Assembly (NCBI GenBank): GCA_946894095.1
Contig: OX335650.1
Location: 7,068,001-7,132,000 of the forward strand
DNA length: 64,000 nt
Direction of reading: 5' to 3'
From: Incurvaria masculella
Lineage: Eukaryota; Arthropoda; Insecta; Lepidoptera; Incurvariidae
Shown one piece after another: positions 53,367-64,000 of the stretch (the first letter of the stretch is position 1; every line of letters begins with the position of its first letter). The notes below the pieces were generated by a model. It ran no database searches. It had not been told where the DNA came from and saw only the letters and a program-made list of their open reading frames with translations. The position numbers and the translations under genes were made by a program.

Positions 53367-53560
53367 AGTATTCTGACGTTTACTCTAAAACCGGTACACC
53401 GGAAATATAGACAAATTTGAGATCTATTTCTGTCATATTGACGTCAACCATAGACTAAAAGGGACTTGGGAATTATTTCGTGCACAAACGCAACGGACTG
53501 AAAATGTATAACAATAAACCGGTAAATAAATGCATTCTGATTCTGATTCTGATTATCTTT
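53367..53560 (+). repeat. Unassigned, ending in (GATTCT)n
   Basis: CAATAAACCGGTAAATAAATG followed by CATTCTGATTCTGATTCTG at 53532-53556, as at the 3' end of a CR1-like LINE. Confidence 0.4.
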
Positions 53561-54192
53561 CCGGTGTTCATGTTTGCAATCTCGAGCGCCCCCTTCAACC
53601 TCCAAACTCCAAGCTAGGGCAGTATAACACCATAACTTTCCGAAACGAGTATGTAGGCGTTGTCGGATCAATAAAAGACCATCTGTCCCCGGCCGCGCTC
53701 GGCTGCTGCCCCCGCGCTGTGCCGCCGTGCACAATGGCGCGGAGACGCCACGCGCTCGCCCTGCATTAATAAGGCAGCCGACAATGGAACTTAATTCCCA
53801 CTCGCCGGGAGTGGATGTCTATCGGGAAGGGTTGTGATGAGCGCACGTGCGCGCCGCCGCCGCCGCCGCGCGGGGTGCTGCTGCGCCGCCGCTCCAGAGC
53901 GGACACTCCTGCGCAAAGAGCTCCGAGGACACTAATTAAATAAAAACTGGACAATATTAAGGGGCGATGTTTCAATAGTCCGATAATCATTCAAATAACT
54001 AGTCGACGAATTTACTTACGCCGCTCCTTATTCATTCGTTATAAAAAAATCATATTTTGATTAGTAAAATTACAGTTATATAATTGTGACAGGAAATATA
54101 ATCCTCTTGGAATGACTCTTGTCTTTAGACAAACTTTAATTTGTACTATCAGACCGTTAAGTACTATCTAAGGATTAAAAAATCGACCCTAA
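53561..54192. other. Spacer with GC-rich islet
   Basis: CpG-rich at 53685-53920 with GCCGCCGCC runs. No supported frame. Confidence 0.35.
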
Positions 54193-54351
54193 ACCCCGGT
54201 TGTACTAAGAAACGGCTGAGTTAATCAATGTTCAAACACGTAACTTTTAGTGAACCGCATAGAGTTGCTTCCACACGGTCCACACAAAGTGACGTATTTA
54301 ATCATACGTTGACGTTGATTTTGATCTTTTGTCCTTTCGTGCACTCAGCCC
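54193..54351 (-). mobile_element. TAA-flanked MITE, copy 4
   Basis: 159 bp between TAA at 54190-54192 and 54352-54354. CTTTCGTGCACTCAGCCC end and ACCCCGGTTGTACTAAGA start. Confidence 0.8.
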
Positions 54352-54774
54352 TAAGAATCGCATACCGGAGATTCCGTGTCAAACTTAATTTGTGAGCAAA
54401 TAATGAACTCAGAAAGTCTCAGAAAACCAAGTTCTCCTTTCAATAATCGCTCGCTCTTATAAAACGCAACTTCGAACCCGGTCGCTTGTAACTTGAGAAC
54501 CACTTAACCGATTTTATTGCCGTTTATATCTACGTGTTACTTGATTCTTCCCAACAATTTATAGGACACTTAGCATCACTTTTAATTACCTAAATGATAC
54601 GGAATAAGATTAAAAAATACACTCGAGGTTATATTACATGTTTATCTACTCGTTTATGGTATTAGTGGAACTTAAAAATTATGCGGGCATTAAATTATCA
54701 GTGCTCGTAAAAATGGGTTCAAGGGCTCTCGTTGAGATAATTTTAGTTTAATTTAAATTCATATAAAGTACACC
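54352..54774. other. Unassigned sequence
   Basis: Nothing recognised. Confidence 0.4.
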
Positions 54775-54935
54775 CTCGGGTCCTTCAAACGTGGTGTGAA
54801 GAATTACTGGCTGGCGACCGGCATGATATTCGCAGCCCTCTTGAAAGTTGGAATACCCATGGGCTGTGCCATTGGCGTCTTCGAGCACTTCTTAGGCGTC
54901 TTCTTCATGCCTATTTATATGCCACGCGATACATA
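54775..54935 (+). pseudogene. LINE C-terminal/3' scrap
   Basis: TCGGGTCCTTCAAACGTGGT and GTGAAGAATTACTGGCTGG match 12355-12400, the LINE C-terminal (GSFKRGVK) block. Decayed. Confidence 0.6.
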
Positions 54936-55152
54936 AAAAATATGAATTATAAAAGAACGACGACGTCGTGGAAAATGGTATCCATCGATTACTAAAATGC
55001 GAAACGGTAGAAAAGTTCTGTAGAAACAACAAGTTAGTTAGGTTTGTACTATTTATATTTTAATTGATACTGCAACAAAAACTGTGAACCTGAAATTCTG
55101 AAAATTGTTTGTCGCAACAGTTATGGCAATATTTTATATTTATAATTAATTA
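54936..55152. other. Unassigned sequence
   Basis: Nothing recognised. Confidence 0.4.
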
Positions 55153-55236
55153 ACTGTGGTACCCAGCTCCGTTCGGGTCAACGTCGTTTCGGAATCACGT
55201 CGGGCTGAACCTAAAATTGTATGTAAAAAATTGTAT

Positions 55237-55620
55237 GTCAGCCTCGGTGGCCCAGTGGCGCGACACTTCGGCGATCGCTCTCCGAAGTTAAGCAACGCTG
55301 GGTCCGGTCTGGTCTTGGATGGGTGACCATTCGACCGTTGAGAGAGGCTGGCCGTGGTTCGGATTCCACGTTAAGCTGTAGGTCCCCTTCCTTACTTACT
55401 AGGTGGTAGGGTTTATCCCGCCCGGGTTGGTACCATCGCATTGGATGAACGATGGTCGAAGCGGCAATGAAAATTGTCCGTGTTTTCCATCCAGTTCAAT
55501 GTAGCCGTGCAATATAAGGAAGGTCCTGGCATGGCACCTAGTTCCCATGTGGTGTGTTGGGCTAATACCATGAACAGAACTTGTGGTATTAGCCATCCAT
55601 GTCCAGTCACATAAAAAAAA
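55237..55620 (+). mobile_element. 5S-headed SINE, reference copy
   Basis: Three parts. (1) GTCAGCCTCGGTGGCCCAGTG, which contains a tRNA box A-like TGGCCCAGTGG. (2) A strong 5S rRNA match: CCGAAGTTAAGCAACG (55282) and CTTGGATGGGTGACC (55314), covering the 5S internal control region. (3) From GGCTGGCCGTGGTTCGGATT on, the same body and tail as the tRNA-headed SINE, then poly-A. 5S rRNA-derived SINEs are known as the SINE3 class. RNA polymerase III transcription is expected. Confidence 0.85.
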
Positions 55621-55807
55621 AAAAAAACATTCAAACTTCCTCTTTTTCACCCCCTTCGAGTTTAATGTTCACTATTAAATATTGCCTACGTCCTTTTTTT
55701 ATTGTAAGCACGACTTCCTTCCTTCCAAGACCCAGACTATCTCTATACCGAATTTCATTAAAATTTGTTCTCCGGTTTTACACGTGAAAACGAAACAGAC
55801 AGACAGA

Positions 55808-55947
55808 GTTACGTTCGCAGTTATTAGTATGTGTGGTGTATACAAGAAACTTGAGTTACGTTCGCAGTTATTAGTATGTGTGGTGTATACAAGAAACTTG
55901 AGTTACGTTCGCAGTTATTAGTATGTGTGGTGTATACAAGAAACTTC
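55808..55947. repeat. 47-bp tandem repeat, three units
   Basis: Starts at 55808, 55855 and 55902: GTTACGTTCGCAGTTATTAG then TATGTGTGGTGTATACAAG, essentially identical. The unit includes the outer end of the Helitron-like element plus flank. Confidence 0.9.
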
Positions 55948-56472
55948 GCATGGGCCAGACACGTTCGGGGCCCCATTCAGAGAGAAGCAATAGTAGCTCA
56001 AGATTGTTAGGTACCGTCCTGTAATACTCTCCGGCATTTTTCTTCTGATGTTGCTTGAAACCCCAATGTTACGTCATTTCCCGTCAAGGAAATATTGCCC
56101 TTTCAAAACAACAAGTTTTAACCCGTTCCCGATTACATATCTCCAAAACACTTTCCCCAAACCGATACTTAACCTCGTGTTACGCAACACTTATCCACGA
56201 AGTGCGAGTGGGTTTACATAAAAGTAAAGTAAAGTAAAAAGCAAGTTGCGTGAATTCACGGAATAGAACCACGAGATCCGTTTCCTTCTTGCGAAATCCA
56301 ATAAACAGCACCAAGTTTTCCTGTGAACTTGGGAAACAATTACATATCGTATTACAAATGTCTTTCAGTGGCATTACAGCGAAGTTGATGTTAAATATAC
56401 ACACACACACTCTCTCTGTCTAACACACATTATCTAACACCATTTCGGTGTTTGGGTTAAATAATTTGTTCT
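55948..56472. other. Unassigned sequence
   Basis: Nothing recognised. Short (AC)n/(TC)n near 56400-56420. Confidence 0.4.
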
Positions 56473-56932
56473 TAAGATGGTTATACTAGCCAATGCGAAT
56501 GGTTTGATTGAGTTAAGTTCCTGATCTCTATGGAATGAGAACATGAAAAAAAAACATGTATTATTCCAGTTAATTTTCTACCAAAACAGAAAAAAAAAAT
56601 GTTACAGAAATTGATATCTTATGCATGGAAAAAAAATTGAAGTCAGTTACTCAAATATATTATTTTTCAAGTTTGTGGCTAATATTGATATTAATTAATA
56701 TTTATTTTAATACCATTTCAAAGATCTTAACATTATCCACCCATTCAGCGAAGAACATGTTTAACTTTTCCCAATTTCTATTACGAAACAATAAGAAAAC
56801 CGGTTTCACGCGTTATGCGGGTTGGTCACATTTAGAAAGAATGATTTCGAGCTGCTCTAACTTAGCGACGTCGGGCTCTGGCTATCTCGTTTTAATCGCA
56901 AAAATTGGTCCAAAATGTTTAGGTATGAGGAT
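56473..56932 (+). repeat. Unknown dispersed repeat, uninterrupted copy
   Basis: Inverted partner of 38600-39362 and the empty-site version of the GACG insertion there. It carries ACCGGTTTCACGCGTTATGC and TGGTCCAAAATGTTTAGGTA. Contains an 111-codon frame (56625-56960) with no recognised domain. Confidence 0.75.
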
Positions 56933-58625
56933 CAAATTATCTCGTTTCAAATGGCTGTAAAACAACAAAATGTTTTCATTTGTGCGACGAGGCGACACGG
57001 TTGGGACGGGAAGAGTGGATACGTGAGCTGTGTAGTGATGATGAATGGTCGTTGCCTCGCGATGTCGATGTCGCGCCGGGGTCAGCGGGGCAGAGGGGAG
57101 GGACAACTCCTCACCCTTCCCCCCCGCACGTTTTATTTACGACAACTCGGCGTCCGCGGCCCCCTCTCAAGTGCGCGCATATTGGGTTACAGGGGCCGAA
57201 GTTGACGCGACGACAAATCTCCCTTCCACTATCGATACTTCTTTCAACGGCCATTGAACATTTTTTAATAAAGTATTTTGTGTTCTCAATCGGTTGCAGC
57301 TATGTAGAGTGTTGAGGTTTTCATCGGCGTTGAAATACAAACTGTGGCTTGGCTCTGGCCCAAACCGATTTTCAAATGTTGAGTGCTTTGAAAACAAAGT
57401 CTCACTGTACCGTAAATCATTGGAGCCCGTCAAATGATTATGTGTTTGTAAAGTGGATGCAATCCAAATAAACACATATTATGCATAGATGTAATCGACA
57501 TCTAAGGCCAGGGGTTCATTCTATAGATTCAAATCCATGCGGTTCGATCGGTACAATAGGTTGTTTGATATATATAGTTGTGTCTTGGTTAACACTAGCC
57601 CTAGTTAACACGTACGCTATCATAGCGTTAAAAAACATAATGGAGAGGAATAAATCCAGGAGATTTAATCAAATTAGACTCTTCAGATCGTTTCGTTTCT
57701 GGTTAAGTTGGGTTGGAGATTAAAAAAAACAAAGTCAAGTTGCGGAAATATACCTGAAGCCAAAGTCTCTAAAAGATAACTCCACTTAAGAACGGCCCGT
57801 AAGCTATGTTCCCCATACAAACGCAGTTTACTAATCATTTGAAAAACACTGTTCCGATTTGCTTAAGAGCGTTAACGTTATAAGAAATTGGTACAATTTT
57901 GTTTGATTTCGGGGTTATCTCATAGCGCTAATGCTCGATAGTGGAGTAATTGATTAGCGGACTTACTGGTTATTAGTATTACCGGTTATAACTTCGTCAG
58001 GGAAATTTATGTTATACCACTTATAACATGTATATTATGTTTTAATCAGCTGCTATCGAGTGTTTTAATGTGTAAATATATTTTAATACATTATCAAGAT
58101 GGGATTCAACCGTGTTTACTGTTGACCAATTTATCGATCACCGTTCTTCTGCACCGCCGCTACCGGGTAACATCACTACCTCACTTCGCCCCCCTTCGCC
58201 CAGGGAGTTGCAATATCTCCGCGCTAGGTTTCCCTTCTTCAATTACACAAATAACTGAGCGTCGTGTCGTGGTCGGCCGGTTGCCAGAAACCACTTAATA
58301 ACCGCACGAACGCTAATGAGGTTAGGCTTCGCATTGTCTCAAGCCGATGATGCCGGGTGAAACGCCCCCTCGCTAAATGGCGTTTGTTATTTTGATTTTG
58401 TCCAATTTCATTACGACTGCGCGGAGAAGAATAGCAGTGTTGATTTGAAACTGGGTGCTCCGGTTACCCCATTTAGGTCATATACATACATAGGTACGTG
58501 TCTGGTAAACAGTGGCGGTATTCGATTGCCAATCTTTAGAAAGTGTTTTAATTTTTTTATATTCCATCTATATAGTGAATTATATGACTACACTATGACT
58601 TGCTAATATTTATTTTCACTTTTAA
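56933..58625. other. Unassigned stretch
   Basis: Weakly GC-rich at 56985-57200 and 58150-58290. Frames up to 111 codons without motifs. No repeat family recognised in 1.7 kb, making this one of the emptier regions. Confidence 0.35.
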
Positions 58626-59141
58626 GGTAGGCCATCCCGCTCAACTCCCCATACAAACGGGGAAAGAAGATCACACCCATATTTATTGTCAGAGATCCCA
58701 AATTTTGCTCAAAATAGCTTTATTTTACCAAACTAGATGTGTGATGACCGTTGGCATTGTAAAATTGTGTTTGGTTTCTAAGTTATAAGGTCCGAAAGTT
58801 CGAATTAATCGCGCGTTTTATGCAATAACTTTGGAGCTGGATTACGCAATGATAAATTAAGAACATCTTAAAAAGATTAGTCATCAGACATATCTTATTT
58901 AATCAAGATTTATAATACATTTGATTTTTACTTGGATTTTTGACTACAGCGGTCGTGGTTTACTTTTGGCTATAAGTCGTTTTGTAATTAAAATTTTCAT
59001 AAATTTTACCAAATCATACACTATGCACAATGTCTTTTTGTGGACATGTTGCATCTTCGTCATTACGGAGCCTGTCTTTTTCTTTGAAACAGAGAAGGTC
59101 CCAGAGCGCGCAATGAGTTAGTCACGCCGGGTTGGTCCACC
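58626..59141 (+). mobile_element. TTAA-flanked MITE, copy 5
   Basis: TTAA at 58622-58625 and 59142-59145. Ends GGTAGGCCATCCCGCTCAAC and the complement of CGCCGGGTTGGTCCACC. 516 bp, a short deletion relative to copy 3 near the right end. Confidence 0.8.
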
Positions 59142-59346
59142 TTAATATTAAAGAAGCAGTTAATGTTTCTTGAGCACTTTTCAACATGGAACGTTCAACG
59201 GGTTGAATAAGGTACACATTCAATGAACTCAAAAGCCAGCCTCCAATATGTTATTTCGCCAAGATATTAGATTCATGTACACTTAGTAAGTGCAGTTCTA
59301 CGCCCGTTTTCACCACCTCCAGCGACAAAATACCAATGCATGATAC

Positions 59347-59512
59347 TTTTGAGATTACCGCGGTCGCTTCGTGAACAATGTTACGGCTTTTCACGCGGCT
59401 GGAAGAGACATTCTCCGACATTTCGAGCTAATCCTTCAGCCCGTTGTCAAGGAGGCATCCGCCACGTTCGTACGCAGCAGACGACTGCTTGCGTAACATT
59501 TTTCAAAAATAC
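59347..59512 (-). mobile_element. Penelope-like terminal fragment with hammerhead-like motif
   Basis: Complement of the 31430-31590 family. The motif on minus (about 59411-59460) is TTGACAACGGGCT ... AGCTCGAAATGTC: same stem, with GAAAC changed to GAAAT. Confidence 0.5.
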
Positions 59513-59700
59513 CAATGTTATCTTTAGGTTACACCATATAAATATGCAATGTAACCGAAAGTTAACTATCGGATTTAAGTTGGCCGGTGGTGGTGGCATC
59601 AGTAGCTACTGAATCTCTTAGGAACGTTTGTGTTACACGAAAATTTACCTCCAAAAAGACCGTAATAACAAGTAATCGAAAAACTGGCCCGTATATTACG

Positions 59701-60219
59701 GGAGGTTACGATGAGGTAAATGGCTGAATCTGGGTTCACAGGGTTGAGACAAACCCTATGATGCCAAATATGTCGGCCTGCCTCCGCCAAGTGGTTGCGT
59801 TAGCTAGATTGGCTGATCAAAAAAGAAGTTGGTATGCACCTGCTAATAAATATTCTGATTGTGTGGAAATATTGATAATTATTATTTATGCGACAATAAC
59901 CAGTCGGTTGTTTAATTAAATACTTAAATATTCCTGAAGTTATATCTGTAACCTACCAAGTAATGCAACCAAAGATTTGTTCAGATTTGGTATTACTAAG
60001 AAAGTATAATACACTTTCATGCTTCGTTACTTGCAACAATTTTCCTTATCAAATTTTTTTGTCACGATAACTACTTTTTCAGGCGCCTTATTTAGGCAAC
60101 GAAACCATTTGGCGCAGGCAGACCGACACATTTAGCATCAGAGGGATGGTCTCTTTATGCTGTGAGCCCAGTTTCAGCGTTACCATGACATTATCGTTAC
60201 CGTTTTTGTCGCGACCTCC
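59701..60219 (+). mobile_element. GGAGGT-ended MITE, copy B
   Basis: GGAGGTTACGATGAGGTAAA to TTTTTGTCGCGACCTCC, 519 bp, uninterrupted. Internal decay of about 10-15 percent relative to copy A (by eye). Confidence 0.75.
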
Positions 60220-60804
60220 TAATCTAGTAGCTAAGTGGGTAACGACTGTGTTATCTTGTGTCGCAGACCGCGGGTAAGATTCCTAGTCAGAATTTACTTT
60301 GCGGGCGGTGGAGACTGGGCAACCGACAAGTATGAGATTATACTCGTACTTGGGTAAGTTAGGCTAGGTTTAGCATATGCGACGAGGCGCCGCGCCGATG
60401 AGGCGTGTAGCTCACCCATTAATCAAAACGGAGCAACTCCCTAATCACCCCGCGATCATTCTTCACTCCCGCCCCTCCCCGCCATGCCACCCCGCCCCGC
60501 CCCGCCGCGTTGCCGTGCCGCTCCGCCGCCGCCGCCAGGCGTGAAGTCTCAGCTTCGCAGCCAGCGCGAGCGCTAAATGAGGCGAGCGTTCAATCAGCTC
60601 CCCTCTCTCCCGAGCCGATCCACCTTTGTATTGTAGGATACGGTTGAAATGGTTTTTTTTTTTTTTTCGATGAGGCTGCGCGGAACTACACAACCTGACA
60701 TAAAGGACAATGCCCATTCTTCTATTCTATGGGAACAAAAATCGGTATTCGCAATGTATTTAACTAAAGCCGGAAACTGCAGTTCTGGATTATTGAAAAC
60801 GATC
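60220..60804. other. Spacer with GC-rich islet
   Basis: CCCCGCCCCGCC-type runs at 60465-60535 and a T run at 60652-60667. No gene. Confidence 0.35.
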
Positions 60805-61045
60805 TGAGGTACCCGGCTCCGCTCGGGTCGATGTAGTTTTTGACTGTCGTCGGTCCGAATAATTTCCTGGATATTTTGTATATTTGTATATATTTAACCC
60901 ACTTCTAGTTAAATTTTCGCCACAACAGGTAGCCCATGTCCTCCAAGATCAAGACTATATACCGAAATTAATCAAAATTGGTACAGAGGTTTAGGCGTGA
61001 AAACGCGACAGACAGAGTTCGTTCATCTGGCAATATTATTGGGTG
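60805..61045 (-). mobile_element. Helitron-like element, degraded
   Basis: Complement of ...GAGCGGAGCCGGGTACCTCAG. Interior AGGTTTAGGCGTGAAAACGC and ACAGACAGAGTTCG match the other copies. CTAG has become AGAT. Confidence 0.5.
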
Positions 61046-64000
61046 GTCATAACTTTGTAACTTTATGAATAACAATTTGTGGACGGTGCTCGCAGCTAGG
61101 TTGAGTGACTGAAATAAAAAATAAATGGTTTGCTACAAACTACTTCTATCTCTGTTATCAGCGTGTTCCAACAAAGAGAAGGATGCTTAAAAAAAACTGG
61201 CATCGACGTGCGTGACAAAATCCGTCCTATCGGAAGTCAACATTAATTATTAGAAATATTTATTTTGCATTTAATATGCAATGTACGAGTACTCGAAATA
61301 AAACACGGTAAGGGTTTATATTTCTTTCATATCACATATGCACTTTACGATAACAGCCAACTTACTAGCTAACCACCCCTATTATTTTAGTGATTGTGCT
61401 TGTACCTATACATTAATGTATCTTATCGAAAAACTACTTTTCTCATGAAAATCCGTCGAAGTGTATTTTTTTCCGATGTATATTTATATGCTTTCCGTAT
61501 ATTTATAGTATACATCATAGTATAATATAATATTGTAAATTTTTCACCAACTTTGGTGCACATTTATTTTGGTTGCCACACATTTTAAGACCCCCAATGC
61601 AACAACTCCCATAACGCAGTGTCAATAGTCGATGCATACTACGTTATAAAGGGGTTGAATAGTTGAGTAGTTATTACCAAAACTAAAATATTGAACCGAT
61701 GGTTATGAGTTGCGGAACCGGCCCGAGCGTCCGGTCTGGCGGCGTCCACTCTGCATCAAACCGGACATATAAATCAAATGCCTGTCTATTCTTCCTCACC
61801 TCGTCCCGTTCTTACCCTACCATACCCTAAACCTAACCTTTCCCTCTACATTTATAATCAGTATTCCAGTTATTACACCGAACTCGCTCGACAACCATTC
61901 GATGTTACATCTTACACTGGGCGCTCATGGTTTAACATCCAGCCGAAAGTCATTGCTATCTTTTGCATCTGTCAGCAAGGTCCACGTGCTACGCTCATTG
62001 TGTTCGTCTTTCTCGTATCTACCAGTCAAGACTGTCCCCTTCATTAACTCAATGATACAATTAAACGTCGCGTATTGTTTTCGTTCCGTGGACAATCTCT
62101 GTCATGTTTAGACAGCTGACTTTGTATGGATAATATTACATACGGTGTAGGCGCGAAACGTGTTTTGAAAACAGAATCAATAATAAATGCAGTGGCAGCG
62201 ATGGCGACCACTCGGCACAGTAGCTGATGAGAGCGGTAGGTTATCGCGGAATTATTTCAATTTCGTTTTATACTATTCGAGGTTACTCCGTGCCCCGAGG
62301 TTGTTCATCACGAATTCCTCATCACGCAGGTGGGGAGCCAAGCGACTAGAATAGCACGCGACTCGGAAGCAGCCGCCTTCACCGCGCGACTCGGTCGCCA
62401 CTTTAAATAACGGATTATTCCACATCTATTCAAAGGTGCCGGTCAGGGTAACATATTTTGGACTTATGGTCTAGCTTGACGTATATGCGCACGTACGTAC
62501 TAGATCAATTCATGCGAGTAGCCAGCGAGTAATAATTAGATTATTGTAGGCCGGCATATTGAGTGACCAGCGAGTCCCCGAGCCGCGTGGTGGTCAAGCC
62601 GTGCGGGGCGTCTAAAAACTCTGTGACTGAGAAGTAGGACACTGTGCCGCAAATTGTATAGTTTCCCTACTACTCTAGACTGCCTACTGTGCTGCCCCGG
62701 GGCGAGGTGTTGTGTTTCTTTCTCGTTAACATTCCTGCGCCGGCGGCGACGACGACAGCAGCGGCGCAGCGTGTGAGCCGAGTGCTTTGAATCTGTTTCG
62801 TACTGTATCGTTGATTATCTACTGCTAACACGCAGTCAGACGCAATCGTGTCTCACGTTGTCCCCCTCTTTAGTTTTGTGGGTTCAAAGTGCACGCGGAA
62901 GCTGATTACGCGGGTTACATCTCACTATGTAACAACATATATCTTTTGTTTTGAAGCATTTTAATCTTAGTCTATATCTTATATTAATAGACAAAGAGTT
63001 TTTAAACAAAGAGAGAGAGTTTTTACTTGGTTCTTTTATTATTTTGTTTTGCTTAGCCCCCAATACCGTGGAATGATGTACTGGATACACATTTTTACTA
63101 AGGTTTTTGACGAATTATTTAAAAAAATCGACATCCTTCGAAATTTATCTTACACAATTACAAAAGCAAACATTAGTAAACTAACTATACTTTATCTAGT
63201 TTGGTAGGACACAACTAATGCTGTCGTTTCTTTATCTTCATTTTAGGCCAACATTTTTTACCTTTTCAATAGACCTAACATGTTCATTATGCATGCCTTA
63301 GTCTTGGCATGCCTTCATTCATTATGCATGGCGTTTTTGTCATAAGCTTCACTATGCCATCCACTATCTCGTGAATCTTTCCCCATAATTTCTTTCGTTT
63401 ATGTGCACTTTAATGTAGTTAATAAGAAAGACAACTGGTTTCCGTAACGCACGTAAAGAGCCAGGCCTCTTTGCCTATTCAATTCCGGGAAGGTCTTGTT
63501 TGTACGCATTTTAAGGCTGATGTTATCTCGTTCTAGGTAATGGCGGCAGAGTGAGAGGGAGGAGGGGTGCGAGCGGGACGCAGCGTCACGTTCCCGTAAC
63601 GACTGTTCCTGCTCCGGGGTGGCAACAAACGCAAGGATCACGGCGCGGCGGGGGGGGTGGGGGCTCATGCCCGCTGGCGCGATAACCTACATTCAGCGCT
63701 AGAGCCGAGCGGCACAGAATACCCGCTAGTGGTTGGTAGGCCCGGGCCAGCGAGCATGGAAGGACTGGAGTAGCGATCGAATCATTTCGTATGGCGGTAA
63801 CGTAGCCACGACTTAGTGGAAAACGTCTAACTGTTCCATTGCTAATTTGGGACGCGCAACATCGAATGTTCGTTGCACTAAATAGCGTCCTGTAAAGTTA
63901 TTACGTACGTTGTTGGAACTGGAGAATATCAGTAGTCAACGAATACCGTTCTTCCATGTTCGCTGGCCTGGGCGCATACACATACACTACAAACAACCAT
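61046..64000. other. Long unassigned stretch
   Basis: Nearly 3 kb without a recognised repeat or gene. Notable only for CpG-rich parts at 62690-62790 and 63540-63700, and a stretch at 63770-63920 with distant similarity to the sequence around 47980-48040. Frames of up to 89 codons on both strands lack motifs. Confidence 0.35.

Larger units (their letters stand above)
55153..55947 (-). mobile_element. Helitron-like element split by a 5S SINE, with tandem end
   Basis: 3' end part at 55153-55222 (complement GGGTACCACAG). It resumes after the SINE at about 55622 (CCCCCTTCGAGTTTAATGTT, AGACTATCTCTATACCGAAT, CAGACAGACAGAGTTACGTT). The distal end is followed by a 47-bp tandem repeat to 55947. Confidence 0.6.

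Noticed and set aside
55237..55360. A functional 5S rRNA gene
   Set aside because: Only the central control region matches. The 5' part is not 5S, and the sequence continues into a SINE body shared by many copies.

Overview
This window looks like intergenic or intronic DNA from an insect, most probably a moth or butterfly. It is AT-rich, with isolated GC-rich islets. It is packed with non-LTR retrotransposon pieces, SINEs and small non-autonomous DNA transposons whose sequences resemble repeats I associate with Lepidoptera. That assignment is recognition, not a search result. I found no host protein-coding gene I can support, no functional tRNA or rRNA gene, and nothing prokaryotic (no operon, CRISPR array or phage).

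The central landmark (about 23.3-30.4 kb) is a minus-strand LINE with an L1-like ORF1 and an endonuclease/reverse transcriptase ORF2 broken by one frameshift. A Tc1/mariner-type DNA transposon lies in its 3' end. That transposon has an intact 354-codon transposase with D-D-41-D spacing, terminal inverted repeats of about 420 bp and TA at both edges. It is the only clearly intact protein gene here. A second LINE (33.46-35.6 kb) carries a degraded reverse transcriptase and is inserted in a long-TIR MITE. Its 3' end recurs at 6.6 and 53.3 kb. C-terminal scraps of other LINEs lie at 2.5, 12.3, 14.9, 16.4, 21.5, 30.8, 37.1, 41.4, 44.1-45.1, 46.9 and 54.8 kb. Penelope-like remnants lie at 31.5, 51.7 and 59.4 kb.

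The rest is a mosaic of repeat families, many with several copies in the window: a tRNA-headed SINE and a 5S-rRNA-headed SINE that share one body; a TTAA-flanked MITE (5 copies); a TAA-flanked MITE (4); a GGAGGT-ended MITE (3); Helitron-like CTAG-ended elements (about 8); and an element with an internal GACG microsatellite (5). Several copies are nested. Because the uninterrupted host repeat also occurs in the window, insertion points can be read almost to the base.

Nothing here is a cellular pathway. The genes and repeats relate to one another as successive layers of transposition. The most interesting material is the chimeric 5S SINE, the hammerhead-like motifs in the Penelope remnants, the long-TIR mariner and the reconstructable nesting order. 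GC-rich islets at about 2.0, 9.1, 10.0, 11.9, 15.2, 17.0, 21.0, 32.5, 37.7, 49.0, 53.8, 60.5 and 63.6 kb are the places where host promoters or exons could hide, but I see no convincing coding signal in them.
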